Assembly: GCF_000011345.1 (NCBI RefSeq)
Contig: NC_004113.1
Span: forward strand, 310,001-374,000
Direction of reading: 5' to 3'
Origin: Thermosynechococcus vestitus BP-1
GTDB taxonomy: Bacteria > Cyanobacteriota > Cyanobacteriia > Thermosynechococcales > Thermosynechococcaceae
Length of the DNA stretch: 64,000 nucleotides
Shown here: in pieces, positions 9,631 through 20,847 of the stretch
Numbering within the stretch: the first letter of the stretch is position 1
Layout of the letters: each line of letters opens with the position of its first letter
Notes under the pieces: model-generated
The model's input: only the letters and a program-made list of their open reading frames with translations
The model's database searches: none
Told to the model about the DNA's origin: nothing
Position numbers and translations under genes: made by a program

Positions 9631-11414
9631 GGGTTTTCTTCGGACTTGTTGCTTGGGGATTCTTCACTGATCCTAGAGGATTCCCCGGGCGATCGCCGCC
9701 AGAGGGCGCGCAAAAAATAGCTCAGCAGCAAAAAAATCAAACCAAACCCCATAAATAGGAGGACTCGCCACAGGGGCGCAAGCTGGATGAGATCAACAAA
9801 GAAAAGCCGCCCTAAAGTAATGATGAGGGTGATTAAAGCCACCGTGCGCACCGCAGCGCTGTCCCGTTGCAAGCCATCGATAAGCAGTCCGACGCCAAAG
9901 AGTCCCCAGACAAGGGTGGCTGCCCCCGTACCGAAGGGGGCGAGTTCGTGCTGAATCCAAATCATCGTTACCCCATAGCCCAAGATCCAGTACAGAGGGC
10001 GGGTGGGTGGGGGCAAAAAACGCGTACTGACTGCTGCAGCGCCAAGCACCACCAAATGGGTGACAAAAGCCAGATTCAACAGCGGCGGGCGATCGGCGCT
10101 GGTAAAAAGCAGTTGACCAACGAAGCTAAGGCTGAGTAGTCCCCACCAAAGATGGGCAATCACCTGCAGGGGTCGCGAGGAATAGCGTTGGCTCAGATAA
10201 TGCAAAATCAGCCCCTCGATCGCCAGGGGTGCGAGGATAAAGCGATTGCTGGAGTAACGAACAACAATGCCAAAGGCAATCAGCACCAGTCCCGTCAAGC
10301 TATAGACCCAGCGCCAAGGTTGCGGCAGGCGTCGCCAGAGCAGACTGGTTCCGAGGTAGAGTACCCCAAAAAGGATAGACACCCCCCCTGTTATCGTTGC
10401 TGACCACTCCCAGAGGGCAGCACTCAGGCTGAGGGCAATCACTGGGTTAAAAGGGCCGATCGTTTGACCGTAGGGTTGGGGGGAAGTCTTTTGGGAGCGA
10501 TATCGCTCCGCTGCGCTGTCGCGATCGCGCCACTGATACCAAGGGGGCAACACCGTGAAGCCCAACCAAGTCAACGCCAGAATCCCCTGTAACACCCCCA
10601 CCTGATCAACGGGCTGAGGAGTCATTGACAGCCTTAACATCACCCATCCCAGCCAAAAGGCTGACAGCAGGAGCGATCGCCAGCCCTTCACTGCATAAAT
10701 TGCCCAACTGCCTAAGAGGATTAAAAAGGTGTAACTGGCCAATGCCAAAGGACGACTCATCTCTGGGTTGTAGAGCAACAAGGGGGTCCCTAGGCCGCCA
10801 AGGACACCAATCACTGCAAAAATGGCTCGATTTTGGCGCAACGCCATGAAAAACGCCCCTAGGGTCACCAACACCATCAATGGGAAGGCCACCCCCCAAG
10901 GCATGACGCTCAAAAACTGATAGGCAGCAAAGATCGTGAGGTAATAGGTTGCCAGGCCACCCCCCTGCAAAAACTGGCTAAAGATAGCTCGCCGCTGCAA
11001 CCGCCAGCTCAACCCCATCAAGGCAGTGCCGATCACAAAACCCATGGCAACGAGAACCGCATCGGTAATCCAGCCCAATTCAACGCCATAGCGAAAGAGG
11101 AAACCCATCCCCAACAGCAGCAGGCCAATGCCGAGACGGTTGAGCCACAGTTCCCAATTTTGCAGCCCGTCAGCCGGGGAAGGCGTTACTGGGCGTAGGG
11201 GTGCCAGCGATGGCAACTCAGGTGCTGGGCGCTGGGCCTTGATCGCAGCCGGTTCCTGGGGCGGTGTTGATTGTGTTGAAGGGTCTGGGATTCCAGCAGA
11301 GGAGAGGTCTTCACGGAAAATAGCGGTTTGCAGAATCTCAAGCGATCGCTGGAGAGCAGCCACAGCGGCTTCTAAGTTTTCCAGACGACGCCGCAACTCA
11401 TCCTTGTCTTCCAT
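9627..11414 (-). CDS. DUF2339-type polytopic membrane protein
   Basis: A predicted inner-membrane protein of 595 residues with no known activity. It starts with a coiled coil ([20 protein letters not shown]), then a proline-rich linker, then many hydrophobic segments such as [20 protein letters not shown] and WVMLRLS, a pattern typical of DUF2339. I place the start at ATG 11414 because AAGGAG stands seven bases upstream. The same frame is open to 11480 but that extension lacks a ribosome-binding site and loses the coiled-coil start. It is first in the minus-strand run and overlaps pdxH by four bases. Confidence 0.82.
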   Translation of the reverse strand: MEDKDELRRRLENLEAAVAALQRSLEILQTAIFREDLSSAGIPDPSTQSTPPQEPAAIKAQRPAPELPSLAPLRPVTPSPADGLQNWELWLNRLGIGLLLLGMGFLFRYGVELGWITDAVLVAMGFVIGTALMGLSWRLQRRAIFSQFLQGGGLATYYLTIFAAYQFLSVMPWGVAFPLMVLVTLGAFFMALRQNRAIFAVIGVLGGLGTPLLLYNPEMSRPLALASYTFLILLGSWAIYAVKGWRSLLLSAFWLGWVMLRLSMTPQPVDQVGVLQGILALTWLGFTVLPPWYQWRDRDSAAERYRSQKTSPQPYGQTIGPFNPVIALSLSAALWEWSATITGGVSILFGVLYLGTSLLWRRLPQPWRWVYSLTGLVLIAFGIVVRYSSNRFILAPLAIEGLILHYLSQRYSSRPLQVIAHLWWGLLSLSFVGQLLFTSADRPPLLNLAFVTHLVVLGAAAVSTRFLPPPTRPLYWILGYGVTMIWIQHELAPFGTGAATLVWGLFGVGLLIDGLQRDSAAVRTVALITLIITLGRLFFVDLIQLAPLWRVLLFMGFGLIFLLLSYFLRALWRRSPGESSRISEESPSNKSEENP

Positions 11415-11931
11415 TATCTGGCTCCTTATGGACGATATCCCCGTTTTATGCGCTGCAGGGGAGGGCAATTCCTTGGGCAATGCACTCTAGAAGTGGCTGG
11501 AGAAGCGTGCCAACAGGCGTAAAAGGGAAACAAAATTGGGTCAGAAATCGTCCTGTAACACACAGAAAAGGTTACAAAAAGCAAATTTTATCCTTTAGAA
11601 TAATTTTTATTTTCGGTGATCTGAGTCACAAAAACATTCGAAAATTAAAAACAGTTTATTAAAAGTTTATAAAATTTTCTTATTTTCTTTCATCAACTGT
11701 AAATTCCGTCAATGTGCCAGTCTGCGTCGGTTTCACCGACTTCAGTGCTTTTTTATTCTCTTTCAAAATGTTTGCCACGAACAAAATGCCCGTGATGCTG
11801 GATTCTAGGCCTTCGTGGTAGGTTGAGACAGTTCCGCGATGAGAGCGAACACGGCACCAGTAGGGGTTATCCCTGTGTGATGTTGGTGCCCTACTGTCCA
11901 GCCGTATGGATGCCCTTTTTAACGGACGCCT
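11415..11931. promoter_or_regulatory. 517-bp non-coding region between divergent genes
   Basis: Lies between the DUF2339 gene (minus) and the RlpA-like gene (plus). The stretch 11560-11700 is strongly AT-rich. An inverted pair CAGTAGGG (11858-11865) and CCCTACTG (11889-11896) with a 23-nt loop lies about 35 bp before the RlpA-like start and could form a leader hairpin. The overlapping GGCACC (11853-11858) and GGTGCC (11885-11890) offer an alternative pairing. I see no protein-coding signal here. Confidence 0.4.
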
Positions 11932-12867
11932 ATGAAAAAAACGCTTTATGTGGGTCTGACAACAACCACGTTGGCTGTGTTGGGACTGCTTTCCAGTAGT
12001 CGTGCAACCACAACCACGCCAGCCCCAGAATCTGTTTCAGCCCCAGCCGCGCCGGCCGTTGCCACCAAAGTTGGGGAACGCCAAGCCACTACTGCAGCGA
12101 CAACGCGAGCGATCGCCAGTCTCCATCGCCACCAACAGCAAGGCCGCGAAGCCGTAACCGTCTATTTGCGGGGGATTCCTGTACTCACCTTTTTGGGGCA
12201 GCAGGTAACAGCCACGGCGGGCGTCAAAGTAGCTGCCGCTAATGGCGCTGGCATGCCAGAGCAAACCACCCTCTCAGAGGCAGCCCAACAGGCAACCCTT
12301 CTCACCGCTCGCCTCAATCAGCTCCACGAACAGGGCTTTGACGCCAACCTGGTGCGTGTGCGTTGGGATGCCCAACAACAAAACTATCGCATCTACGCCG
12401 ATCAAGAACCGCTCCTAACCCTGAACAATCAGGTCATGCTCCCGAATGGTTCACAACGCAGCGATGAAAACGCCCTGCGAATTGCCAACCTGATCCGACG
12501 CCAGTTGGGCAATGCCCCTGCTTTAACCAGCGTAGAGGGCAGCCCCAATAGGGTGGTGGCCATGGGGCCAATTCGGATGCAGTTTACGGGCCTTGCCTCC
12601 TGGTATGGTCCCGGCTTCCATGGTGCCCGCACCGCTAATGGTGAGCGATTTGATCAAGATGCCCTGACAGCGGCCCATCGCACACTGCCCTTTGGTAAAC
12701 GGGTACGGGTGACCAATCTCCAAAATGGCCGCTCAGTGGTGGTGCGGATTAACGATCGCGGGCCTTTTACCGGGGGACGGGAAATTGACCTCTCGCGGGG
12801 GGCGGCGGCTGCCATTGGCCTCATTGGTGCCGGTGTCGGATATGTACGCATTGACGTTTTGGACTAA
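11932..12867 (+). CDS. rlpA: RlpA-like double-psi beta-barrel protein
   Basis: An exported cell-wall protein of 311 residues. It begins with a signal peptide (MKKTLYVGLTTTTLAVLGLL), followed by an Ala/Thr/Pro-rich stretch and a middle domain of unclear function (about 80-200). The C-terminal 95 residues form the RlpA barrel: GLASWYGPGFHGARTANGER, LTAAHRTLPFGKRVRV, VRINDRGPFTGGREIDLS. In other bacteria RlpA proteins bind or cleave peptidoglycan lacking stem peptides during septation. The acidic residue of the barrel (D in NDRGPF) is present. No SPOR domain is visible, unlike the E. coli protein. Confidence 0.88.
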   Translation: MKKTLYVGLTTTTLAVLGLLSSSRATTTTPAPESVSAPAAPAVATKVGERQATTAATTRAIASLHRHQQQGREAVTVYLRGIPVLTFLGQQVTATAGVKVAAANGAGMPEQTTLSEAAQQATLLTARLNQLHEQGFDANLVRVRWDAQQQNYRIYADQEPLLTLNNQVMLPNGSQRSDENALRIANLIRRQLGNAPALTSVEGSPNRVVAMGPIRMQFTGLASWYGPGFHGARTANGERFDQDALTAAHRTLPFGKRVRVTNLQNGRSVVVRINDRGPFTGGREIDLSRGAAAAIGLIGAGVGYVRIDVLD

Positions 12868-12907
12868 CCCCCACCCCCTAAGGGCAAAGTGATAGAATGA
12901 ACGACAT

Positions 12908-12992
12908 GCTAGGGGTGTCTGCGGTCACAGCAGGCTGAGAGCAAACCCTTAGAACCTGAACCAGATCATGCTGGCGCAGGGAAGCTGTCTAG
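12908..12992 (+). promoter_or_regulatory. TPP riboswitch (THI element)
   Basis: Directly upstream of thiC. The conserved boxes are in order: GGGGTGTC (near 12912), GGCTGAGA (near 12933), ACCTGAACCAGATCATGCTG (near 12954) and GCGCAGGGAA. This is the thiamin pyrophosphate aptamer, which in bacteria lowers expression of the following gene when TPP is abundant. The distance to the thiC ATG is only about 16 bases, so control by blocking ribosome access is plausible. A -10-like TAGAAT is visible at 12893-12898. Confidence 0.93.
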
Positions 12993-14393
<1,401 letters not shown>

Positions 14394-14396
14394 GGC

Positions 14397-15386
14397 ATGG
14401 CCATTGATTTCAAGGGGGGGCTGATGGCGATCGCCCTCCTTTTTGATGTCACCAATGGCTTCCATGATGCCGCCAATGCCATTGCAACGGTGGTGGCCAC
14501 CCGTGCCCTTTCCCTACGCTCGGCGCTCCTCCTTGCTGCTGTGGCTAATTTTGGTGGGGCTTTCTTGAGTACGCGGGTGGCGCTCACCATTGAAGCAGGC
14601 ATTCTCCACAGCAGTGCCTTGGGTGGCCATTGGTTTGGCGTGATTAGTGCTGCACTCCTGGGGGCCATGGCCTGGAATTTGCTCACTTGGTATTGGGGTT
14701 TGCCCAGCAGTTCGTCCCACGCCCTCATTGGTGGCTTGGTGGGAGCAGCCCTCTTTCAAGTGTCACCCCAGATCATCTATTGGCACGGGATTGTTGGATC
14801 GGTGGTCATTCCCATGGTCGTGTCCCCCTTGGTGGCGATCGCGGTCGGCCTGAGTTTCATGACGCTTGTCGAGAAATGGCTGCAATGGCGAGACATTCCC
14901 CCAGAACACTGGCAACGGTTGCAGATTCTCTCGGGAATGTTGATGGCAGTGGCCCACGGTGCCAATGATGCTCAGAAAACAATGGGGGTAATGACCCTTG
15001 CCCTTGTGAGTTGGGGGAAACTGTCTCCGGATGCCGGTGTACCCTTCTGGGTGATGGCTGCCTGTGCCTTGGCGATCGCCATCGGTACCTATGGCGGCGG
15101 CGAGCGCATTATCCACACCACGGGGGAGAAAATTACATCCCTTGACCCTGTCAGTGGCTGCTTAGCTAACCTGAGTGCTGCCTTGACCGTGGCAGCCGCT
15201 AGTCTAGTGGGCTTTCCCGTCAGTACCACACAAGTCGTAGTGGGGGCGATCACCGGTGCCGGCTATCGCCAGCAAGGGGAAGTGAACTGGCACGTGTGGG
15301 GCCAAATTTTCATGGCCTGGGTGCTGACACTTCCCGGTGCCGCCCTGCTGGCGATGGCAATCTCTTTTTGTCTAGGGCAACTTTAA
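14397..15386 (+). CDS. PiT-family inorganic phosphate permease
   Basis: An integral membrane symporter of 329 residues with about ten hydrophobic segments. The duplicated PiT signatures are present: FDVTNGFHDAANAIATVVAT near the N-terminus and MAVAHGANDAQKTMGVMTLA in the second half, plus GLPSSSSHALIGGLVGAALF and GFPVSTTQVVVGAITGAG. The family carries metal-phosphate with protons or sodium; some members carry sulfate, so the substrate is likely but not proven. Its close spacing to thiC (3 bp) may place it under the same TPP control, an odd partnership. The start could also be ATG 14424. Confidence 0.88.
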   Translation: MAIDFKGGLMAIALLFDVTNGFHDAANAIATVVATRALSLRSALLLAAVANFGGAFLSTRVALTIEAGILHSSALGGHWFGVISAALLGAMAWNLLTWYWGLPSSSSHALIGGLVGAALFQVSPQIIYWHGIVGSVVIPMVVSPLVAIAVGLSFMTLVEKWLQWRDIPPEHWQRLQILSGMLMAVAHGANDAQKTMGVMTLALVSWGKLSPDAGVPFWVMAACALAIAIGTYGGGERIIHTTGEKITSLDPVSGCLANLSAALTVAAASLVGFPVSTTQVVVGAITGAGYRQQGEVNWHVWGQIFMAWVLTLPGAALLAMAISFCLGQL

Positions 15387-15393
15387 GCCAAGC

Positions 15394-15843
15394 TCAGGAA
15401 ACCTGTGTGGGTTGCATCCGTTGGGCATACTCCCGAAAGCGTTCGAGATCCGCTTGCAGTGTACTTTCAACCACGCGACCCAAGAACAGGCGATCCATAA
15501 TTTGTCCCAAGACCCCCGGAATTGCATAGGCGACCGAGAGCTTAACAATTGTGCTGCCCTGGCGATCGTAAAAGCGAATTGCCCCCCGATTGGGTAGGCC
15601 ATCCACGGATTCCCACTGAATAATTTGGTGCTTGACCTGGCGACAAATGCGCGATCGCCAGCTAAAGTGCCAGTTTCCCGTGGCCAACGTCCAGCGGGAT
15701 AGCGTGGGGTCCTCGGGGGTGATGACCACCGATTCAATCCACTTCATCCACAGGGGCATTTTCTCGAGATCGGACCACAGTGCCCAGACGCGATCGACAG
15801 CGGCGGCCACTTCAATCTGGACCGTATGCTCTAACCAACTCAT
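15394..15843 (-). CDS. SRPBCC (START-like) family protein coupled to crtQ
   Basis: A 149-residue protein with the helix-grip lipid/polyketide-binding fold: [40 protein letters not shown], an EGLP-type loop ([15 protein letters not shown]) and a long C-terminal helix. Members bind hydrophobic ligands or act as cyclases. Its ATG overlaps the crtQ stop by four bases (15840-15843), so the two are translated together. A role in handling a carotenoid or membrane lipid is an inference from that coupling only. Confidence 0.82.
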   Translation of the reverse strand: MSWLEHTVQIEVAAAVDRVWALWSDLEKMPLWMKWIESVVITPEDPTLSRWTLATGNWHFSWRSRICRQVKHQIIQWESVDGLPNRGAIRFYDRQGSTIVKLSVAYAIPGVLGQIMDRLFLGRVVESTLQADLERFREYAQRMQPTQVS

Positions 15844-17279
15844 GGGTGACCTCCTGCCAAAATCGCTTGGGCGGCTTGTCGTCCGGACATTGTCGCCCCC
15901 TCCATACTGTCAATGTAGTCCTGCTGCGTGTAGCTGCCCGCCAAGTAAAAGTTAGGAACAGGCGTCTTTTGGGGTGGACGATAGGGATCCATGCCGGGGG
16001 CCTCGCGATAGAGGGACTGCGCTAATTTGACGACACTGTACCATGTCATGTTGAGATGGCGCGACGAGGGGAACAGTTCATGGACTTGGCGCAGGACGTG
16101 TTGGGCAATCTCTTCATTGCTGGCCTTAATGAAGGGATCACCGGGGGTGAGCACCACTTGGAGCAGGGAGCCTTGGCCTTCGCGATAGTAGTCCGCTGGG
16201 CTAGTGAGAGCCAAATCGGCAAAGCAGGAAAAATCGGCATCGGCGGTGTACAGCAGGTTATCAATACCCGTTGCTGCCACCTGTTTTTGTTTACGGGGGT
16301 CCTGCAATTCCGTAACCCAGCCATCAAATCGCAGTTGCACCGTGGCCACAGGCACGGCCTCGAGCTTAAAGATGTTGTCGAAGGTTGGGTGCGATCGCCA
16401 CGCCTCTGGAATCAGGCGTTGAATCCCCGGCACATCACAGGCACACAGATAGGCATCCGCCGTCACGGTTTCTAGCGCTTCCCCACGGGGAATGACTAAG
16501 CCTTCCACCCGCCAAGTGCTGGCATCCTCGCCGCGAAACAGAATTTCCTTGACTCGTCGCCGCAGATGAATTTTAGCCCCCCGCGCTTCAATATAGTTGA
16601 CCAAGGGCTTGAGCAGGTATTCCGCTGGTGATCCTTTGAGCATATTCAGCCGTGAGGCAGTTGTTTTGGCGGCAAACATCATAAAGATTGTCAGCATACA
16701 GCGAGCGGACATGTGCTCGGTATCAATGAAACCCAAGGCGTAGGAAATGGGATTCCAGAGGCGTTTGAGGCTATTTTCTGAACCGCCATGCCGCCGAAAC
16801 CACTCCGCAAAACTCATGCAATCTAAGGCGCGAATTTGGCGCATCGCCCCCTCATAGTCCACAAGACCGCGCACCACAGGACTGGTGCCAAGGGCAATAG
16901 CATTAAAAAACTTATCGGCAGCGGAGAGTTGACGGGTGGTGAAGAAGGCCTTGAGACCGTTGAAGGGGGCGCCCAAGGGAAAGCGAAAATCCAGTTCCCC
17001 CACCTGACCCCCACGATTAATAAAGGTGTGGGTATGTTCTTTGGGCAGGAGGTTGGCGATCGCCCCCACCTTGGTCATCAATTCAAAGAGATTGGCGTAG
17101 TTGTAAAAGAAAACATGCAGCCCCATCTCAATGTGGTTGCCATCGGCATCTTGCCAACTGCTGACTTTGCCCCCCACAAAGGGACGGGATTCGTAGATTT
17201 CAACCCTGTGACCGGCATCCACCAAATCCACTGCGGCGGCTAAGCCGGCCAATCCTGCACCAACAATGACAACCCGCAT
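15840..17279 (-). CDS. crtQ: Zeta-carotene desaturase, plant/cyanobacterial type
   Basis: FAD-dependent desaturase that converts 9,9'-di-cis-zeta-carotene to prolycopene in the membrane. The 479-residue protein begins with the dinucleotide fold [20 protein letters not shown], followed by [20 protein letters not shown], and ends with the second flavin motif [20 protein letters not shown] and [10 protein letters not shown]. Features such as [17 protein letters not shown] and [20 protein letters not shown] fit CrtQ better than phytoene desaturase CrtP. It is divergent from the 56-aa ORF and sir. Its stop overlaps the SRPBCC gene. Confidence 0.94.
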   Translation of the reverse strand: MRVVIVGAGLAGLAAAVDLVDAGHRVEIYESRPFVGGKVSSWQDADGNHIEMGLHVFFYNYANLFELMTKVGAIANLLPKEHTHTFINRGGQVGELDFRFPLGAPFNGLKAFFTTRQLSAADKFFNAIALGTSPVVRGLVDYEGAMRQIRALDCMSFAEWFRRHGGSENSLKRLWNPISYALGFIDTEHMSARCMLTIFMMFAAKTTASRLNMLKGSPAEYLLKPLVNYIEARGAKIHLRRRVKEILFRGEDASTWRVEGLVIPRGEALETVTADAYLCACDVPGIQRLIPEAWRSHPTFDNIFKLEAVPVATVQLRFDGWVTELQDPRKQKQVAATGIDNLLYTADADFSCFADLALTSPADYYREGQGSLLQVVLTPGDPFIKASNEEIAQHVLRQVHELFPSSRHLNMTWYSVVKLAQSLYREAPGMDPYRPPQKTPVPNFYLAGSYTQQDYIDSMEGATMSGRQAAQAILAGGHP

Positions 17280-17437
17280 CGGTGATCCCAGAAAACTTTA
17301 CAGATTTTAACATTTTTCGTCCCCCGAGCGGTTTGCCGCGCGTTAAGAAACTTGGCAGAGCCCCTTGGTCCCCAGAACCCTCGTCTATGATCGAGGTAAG
17401 TTGAAGTTTTTGAATCGCTCACACTTACGGTGTGCTT

Positions 17438-17608
17438 ATGGCTACGCGTCGTGTCCTTGCCTTTCCCCTCTGGCAGTATTTGAACCAACGCCTATTTACT
17501 CCGGGCTTTACCCTGAATCCCAAGCGGTTCTGGCGGCAGTATTACGATGCTTACCTCGAACGCTGCTGGCAAAAGGACTGTGCCTCCAAGGAAGAACCCT
17601 CCTGTTAA
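17438..17608 (+). CDS. Small basic/aromatic 56-aa protein, function unknown
   Basis: The frame ATG 17438 to TAA 17606-17608 encodes 56 residues beginning MATRRVLAFPLWQYLNQRLF and ending in a Cys-containing tail (ERCWQKDCASKEEPSC). It is rich in aromatic and Arg residues (FWRQYYDAYLERCW) and has no membrane segment. It sits alone between divergent crtQ and sir with room for its own promoter. The protein-like composition suggests it is real, and I believe similar short proteins occur in cyanobacteria, but I cannot name the family. Confidence 0.5.
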   Translation: MATRRVLAFPLWQYLNQRLFTPGFTLNPKRFWRQYYDAYLERCWQKDCASKEEPSC

Positions 17609-17717
17609 TCATTCCCCAGGTTCGCTAAAATGAGATAGCTCAGTTTCCCGATCAAGATTAGGGACTTTTAGCTGTCGTCATTTTGGTTACCTTCGCCTGG
17701 TGGAAGACAAAAATACT

Positions 17718-19634
17718 ATGGTTGCTTCGCCCCCCTCTGCCGATGCCGCACTGAAACGCTCAAAAATTGAGGCTCTTAAGGAACGGAGCCAACACCTGCG
17801 AGAACCGGTTGCCACAGAATTACTAGAACCAACGAATCGTTTTAGTGAAGAGGGTGCGCAGATCCTCAAGTTCCATGGCTCCTATCAGCAGGATAATCGC
17901 GATAACCGCGTCAAAGGGCAGGAAAAAGACTACCAGTTCATGCTGCGCACCCGCAGTCCGGCTGGCTATATTCCGCCGCAGCTCTATTTAACCTTGGATC
18001 GCTTGGCAGAGGAGTATGGCAACCGCACCCTGCGGGCGACAACACGGCAGGGATTTCAACTCCATGGTATTCTCAAGAAGAATCTAAAAGCAGCGATCGC
18101 TGCCATTGTCCGCAGTATGGGATCCACCTTGGGCGCCTGCGGTGATCTGAACCGCAATGTTATGGCGCCCCCTGCCCCCTTTCGCGATCGCCCAGAATAT
18201 ACCCTTGCCTATGAGTATGCCCACCGCATTGCCGATCTCCTAACACCCCAAACGGGTGCCTACTACGAGATTTGGCTCGATGGCGAAAAGGTGATCTCCG
18301 CCGAAGAGCACCCCGATGTCAAGGCGGCACGGCAGCGTAATGGCAATGGCACCATTTTCCCGAATAATGAAGAGCCAATCTACGGCGATCATTATATGCC
18401 CCGCAAATTTAAGTGCTGCGTCACGGTGCCGGGGGACAATTCTGTGGATCTTTTCTCCCAAGATTTGACCCTAGTGGTGATCACCAACCCCCAGGGGCAG
18501 CTCGAGGGGTTTAACATCTATGCCGGTGGTGGCTTGGGGCGCACCCACAACAAAGAAGAGACCTTTGCCCGCCTGGCCGATGAAATTGGCTTTGTGCGAG
18601 CAGCCGATGTCTACGATGCAGTGAAGGCCATTGTGGCGACGCAGCGGGACTATGGCGATCGCTATAATCGGCGCCACGCCCGCTTGAAATACCTGATCCA
18701 TGACTGGGGGGTGGAAAAATTCAAGGCCAAGGTGGAGGAATACTTTGGCAAACCCCTCGAACCCTTCCGCCCCCTGCCGCCGTGGCGCTATCAGGACTTT
18801 TTGGGCTGGCACCCCCAAGGGGATGGCAAATTCTTCTATGGTTTGTCCATTGCCAATGGCCGCATCCTGGATCAGGGCAACTTCAAACTCAAGTCGGCCC
18901 TCAAGAAGATCGTTGAGGACTTTCATCTCCCCCTGCGGGTGACGCCCCACCAAAATCTGCTGCTGTGCGATATCTCTCCCGAGCAACAGGATGCCATTCA
19001 GCACCTCCTTGAGGAGCACGGCGTTCGGGATGTCAGTGCCATTGATCCCCTTGAACGCTATAGCATGGCCTGCCCAGCATTGCCCACCTGTGGCTTGGCC
19101 ATTACCGAGTCGGAACGGGCGATTCCGGGGGTACTGGAGCGGATTCGTCGCCTCATGGATCGGCTGGGGCTAAAGGACGAACATTTTGTGATTCGGATGA
19201 CGGGGTGTCCCAATGGCTGTGCCCGTCCCTACTTGGCGGAATTGGGCTTTGTTGGCATTGTCCCTGGCGCTTATCAAACGTGGTTGGGGGGGAGTCCCGA
19301 TCAAACCCGCTTGGCGGAGGTCTACATTGAGCGCTTACCTATTGCTGAACTGGAAACGGTCCTAGAGCCATTGCTGGTCTTTTATCGCGATCGCCGGCAG
19401 CAGGGAGAATCCTTTGGGGATTTTTGCCATCGGGTTGGTTTTGCCGCCTTGCGGCAGTTTGCGGCAAATTACGTTCCCACTGCCCCACCAAAGCGCTATC
19501 GCGTGGATGTGCGCGCTGATCAATACCAACAACTCAAGGAATTGGCAGCAGCCGAGGGCAGGTCCCTAGCGGCGGTGACCCGTGAAGCAATTCAGCATTA
19601 CCTTGAGCAATCCCGGCAAAACAAGCAAGGATAG
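17718..19634 (+). CDS. sir: Ferredoxin-sulfite reductase with a C-terminal ribbon-helix-helix-like tail
   Basis: Six-electron reduction of sulfite to sulfide using ferredoxin; siroheme plus 4Fe-4S. The core has two nitrite/sulfite reductase ferredoxin-like halves ([32 protein letters not shown]), the siroheme-side [10 protein letters not shown] and the cluster cysteines CPALPTC and [12 protein letters not shown]. Residues from about 19491 onward ([20 protein letters not shown], then [19 protein letters not shown]) look like a CopG/Arc-type strand-helix-helix unit appended to the enzyme. ATG 17718 gives 638 residues; GTG 17700 is an alternative start. tRNA-Cys lies 36 bp downstream. Confidence 0.94.
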   Translation: MVASPPSADAALKRSKIEALKERSQHLREPVATELLEPTNRFSEEGAQILKFHGSYQQDNRDNRVKGQEKDYQFMLRTRSPAGYIPPQLYLTLDRLAEEYGNRTLRATTRQGFQLHGILKKNLKAAIAAIVRSMGSTLGACGDLNRNVMAPPAPFRDRPEYTLAYEYAHRIADLLTPQTGAYYEIWLDGEKVISAEEHPDVKAARQRNGNGTIFPNNEEPIYGDHYMPRKFKCCVTVPGDNSVDLFSQDLTLVVITNPQGQLEGFNIYAGGGLGRTHNKEETFARLADEIGFVRAADVYDAVKAIVATQRDYGDRYNRRHARLKYLIHDWGVEKFKAKVEEYFGKPLEPFRPLPPWRYQDFLGWHPQGDGKFFYGLSIANGRILDQGNFKLKSALKKIVEDFHLPLRVTPHQNLLLCDISPEQQDAIQHLLEEHGVRDVSAIDPLERYSMACPALPTCGLAITESERAIPGVLERIRRLMDRLGLKDEHFVIRMTGCPNGCARPYLAELGFVGIVPGAYQTWLGGSPDQTRLAEVYIERLPIAELETVLEPLLVFYRDRRQQGESFGDFCHRVGFAALRQFAANYVPTAPPKRYRVDVRADQYQQLKELAAAEGRSLAAVTREAIQHYLEQSRQNKQG

Positions 19635-19670
19635 GATGCCTATCGGCTATAATGAGGAATCGCCAAAGAG

Positions 19671-19742
<72 letters not shown>

Positions 19743-19757
19743 TCCCCATTCCATTGG

Positions 19758-20774
19758 TTATCCAGCTCGCTGCTCCAGCCAATCTAAGAGTCGATGGATA
19801 CCCCAGCAGTAGTCTGGATCACCCCAAAGGCGTTGGCACTTGCGATCGCTGGTAAAACCCACGTGACCTCCCTGTTCGCTCAGCAGCAGGGTAAGGGCAG
19901 GATTGCCCTCGGCAATCGTGAGCAGTTCGGGCACAAGGGAGGGATCAAATAGGGGATCATCGGCGGCATAGAGAATCCAGAGGGGTATTCTCAATTGGGG
20001 CAGCAGCGGCAAGGGACTACTGGCAGCGTAATACTCAGCTACACTGCTAAAGCCCAGGCGATCAATGACGAGGGCGGCGTCAAAACCGGCAATGGTGTCA
20101 ATCTTGGCAACGGTGTTGAGATCAAAGAGCTGAGGATAAAGGCGATGAAGGTGGCGAGCCAAGTGTTGGAGTTGACGGCTGATGGCGCCTTCAAATTGCC
20201 GCCCCCAAAACGTTGTGCCTAGGTAGGCAAGGGAACGATTGGAGTCAAGGTTGGGGCAGATCACCGCCGCACCGCCAATCTCTGTTTTTCCTTGCTGTTG
20301 GGCATACCAGGCACCCCAAAGGGCTAGCTGCCCCCCCAAGGAATAACCAACCAACCAATAGGGAGGAGTATAGCCAAGGGCTTGACACTGCTGGGCGATC
20401 GCCACAAAGTCTTGCCCTTCATAGAGACCATCACTGGTTAACACTGGAGACAGTTCTGCACTGCGGCCATGGGCACGCCAATCGAAAAGGAGGACATCAA
20501 AGCCGCGGGCGATCGCCCAATGGGCAAGGGTATGCAAGTACCATTGATTCTTGAGATCACCCGTAATGCCGTAGGTGGCAATGAGGGTGCCGCGGGCTTG
20601 GCCAACCCGATACCCCTCACCGTACAGGGGCACGCCCTCAGCTCCCTGGAAAACATGGCTGGTGTGGGGTTGCCAAGGGTAGAGACATCCCCAGCGTTGG
20701 ACATAGGCCGTAAAAACGGTGTGGATCACGCCAGAGTGCAGCGGCACTGGTGGCCAATAGGATAGGGATTGCAT
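19758..20774 (-). CDS. YheT-like alpha/beta hydrolase
   Basis: A 338-residue alpha/beta-hydrolase-fold protein of the UPF0017/YheT group. Visible are the oxyanion-side segment ATYGITGDLKNQWYLHTLAH, LLFDWRAHGRSAE, the nucleophile elbow GYSLGGQLALWG (Ser in GYSLGG), the acid region ILYAADDPLFDPSLVPEL and the catalytic-type His in EQGGHVGFT. Family substrates are mostly unknown, with esterase or lipase-like activity suspected. It is divergent from the GspC/PilP-like gene with a 73-bp shared promoter region. No signal peptide is evident. Confidence 0.87.
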   Translation of the reverse strand: MQSLSYWPPVPLHSGVIHTVFTAYVQRWGCLYPWQPHTSHVFQGAEGVPLYGEGYRVGQARGTLIATYGITGDLKNQWYLHTLAHWAIARGFDVLLFDWRAHGRSAELSPVLTSDGLYEGQDFVAIAQQCQALGYTPPYWLVGYSLGGQLALWGAWYAQQQGKTEIGGAAVICPNLDSNRSLAYLGTTFWGRQFEGAISRQLQHLARHLHRLYPQLFDLNTVAKIDTIAGFDAALVIDRLGFSSVAEYYAASSPLPLLPQLRIPLWILYAADDPLFDPSLVPELLTIAEGNPALTLLLSEQGGHVGFTSDRKCQRLWGDPDYCWGIHRLLDWLEQRAG

Positions 20775-20847
20775 AGAATTTAGTCATCCATCGTAGGCAA
20801 ACTGGGCAAAGTTGGGCGTTTGTGGTGATCATTGTGAGGCATAGGCG

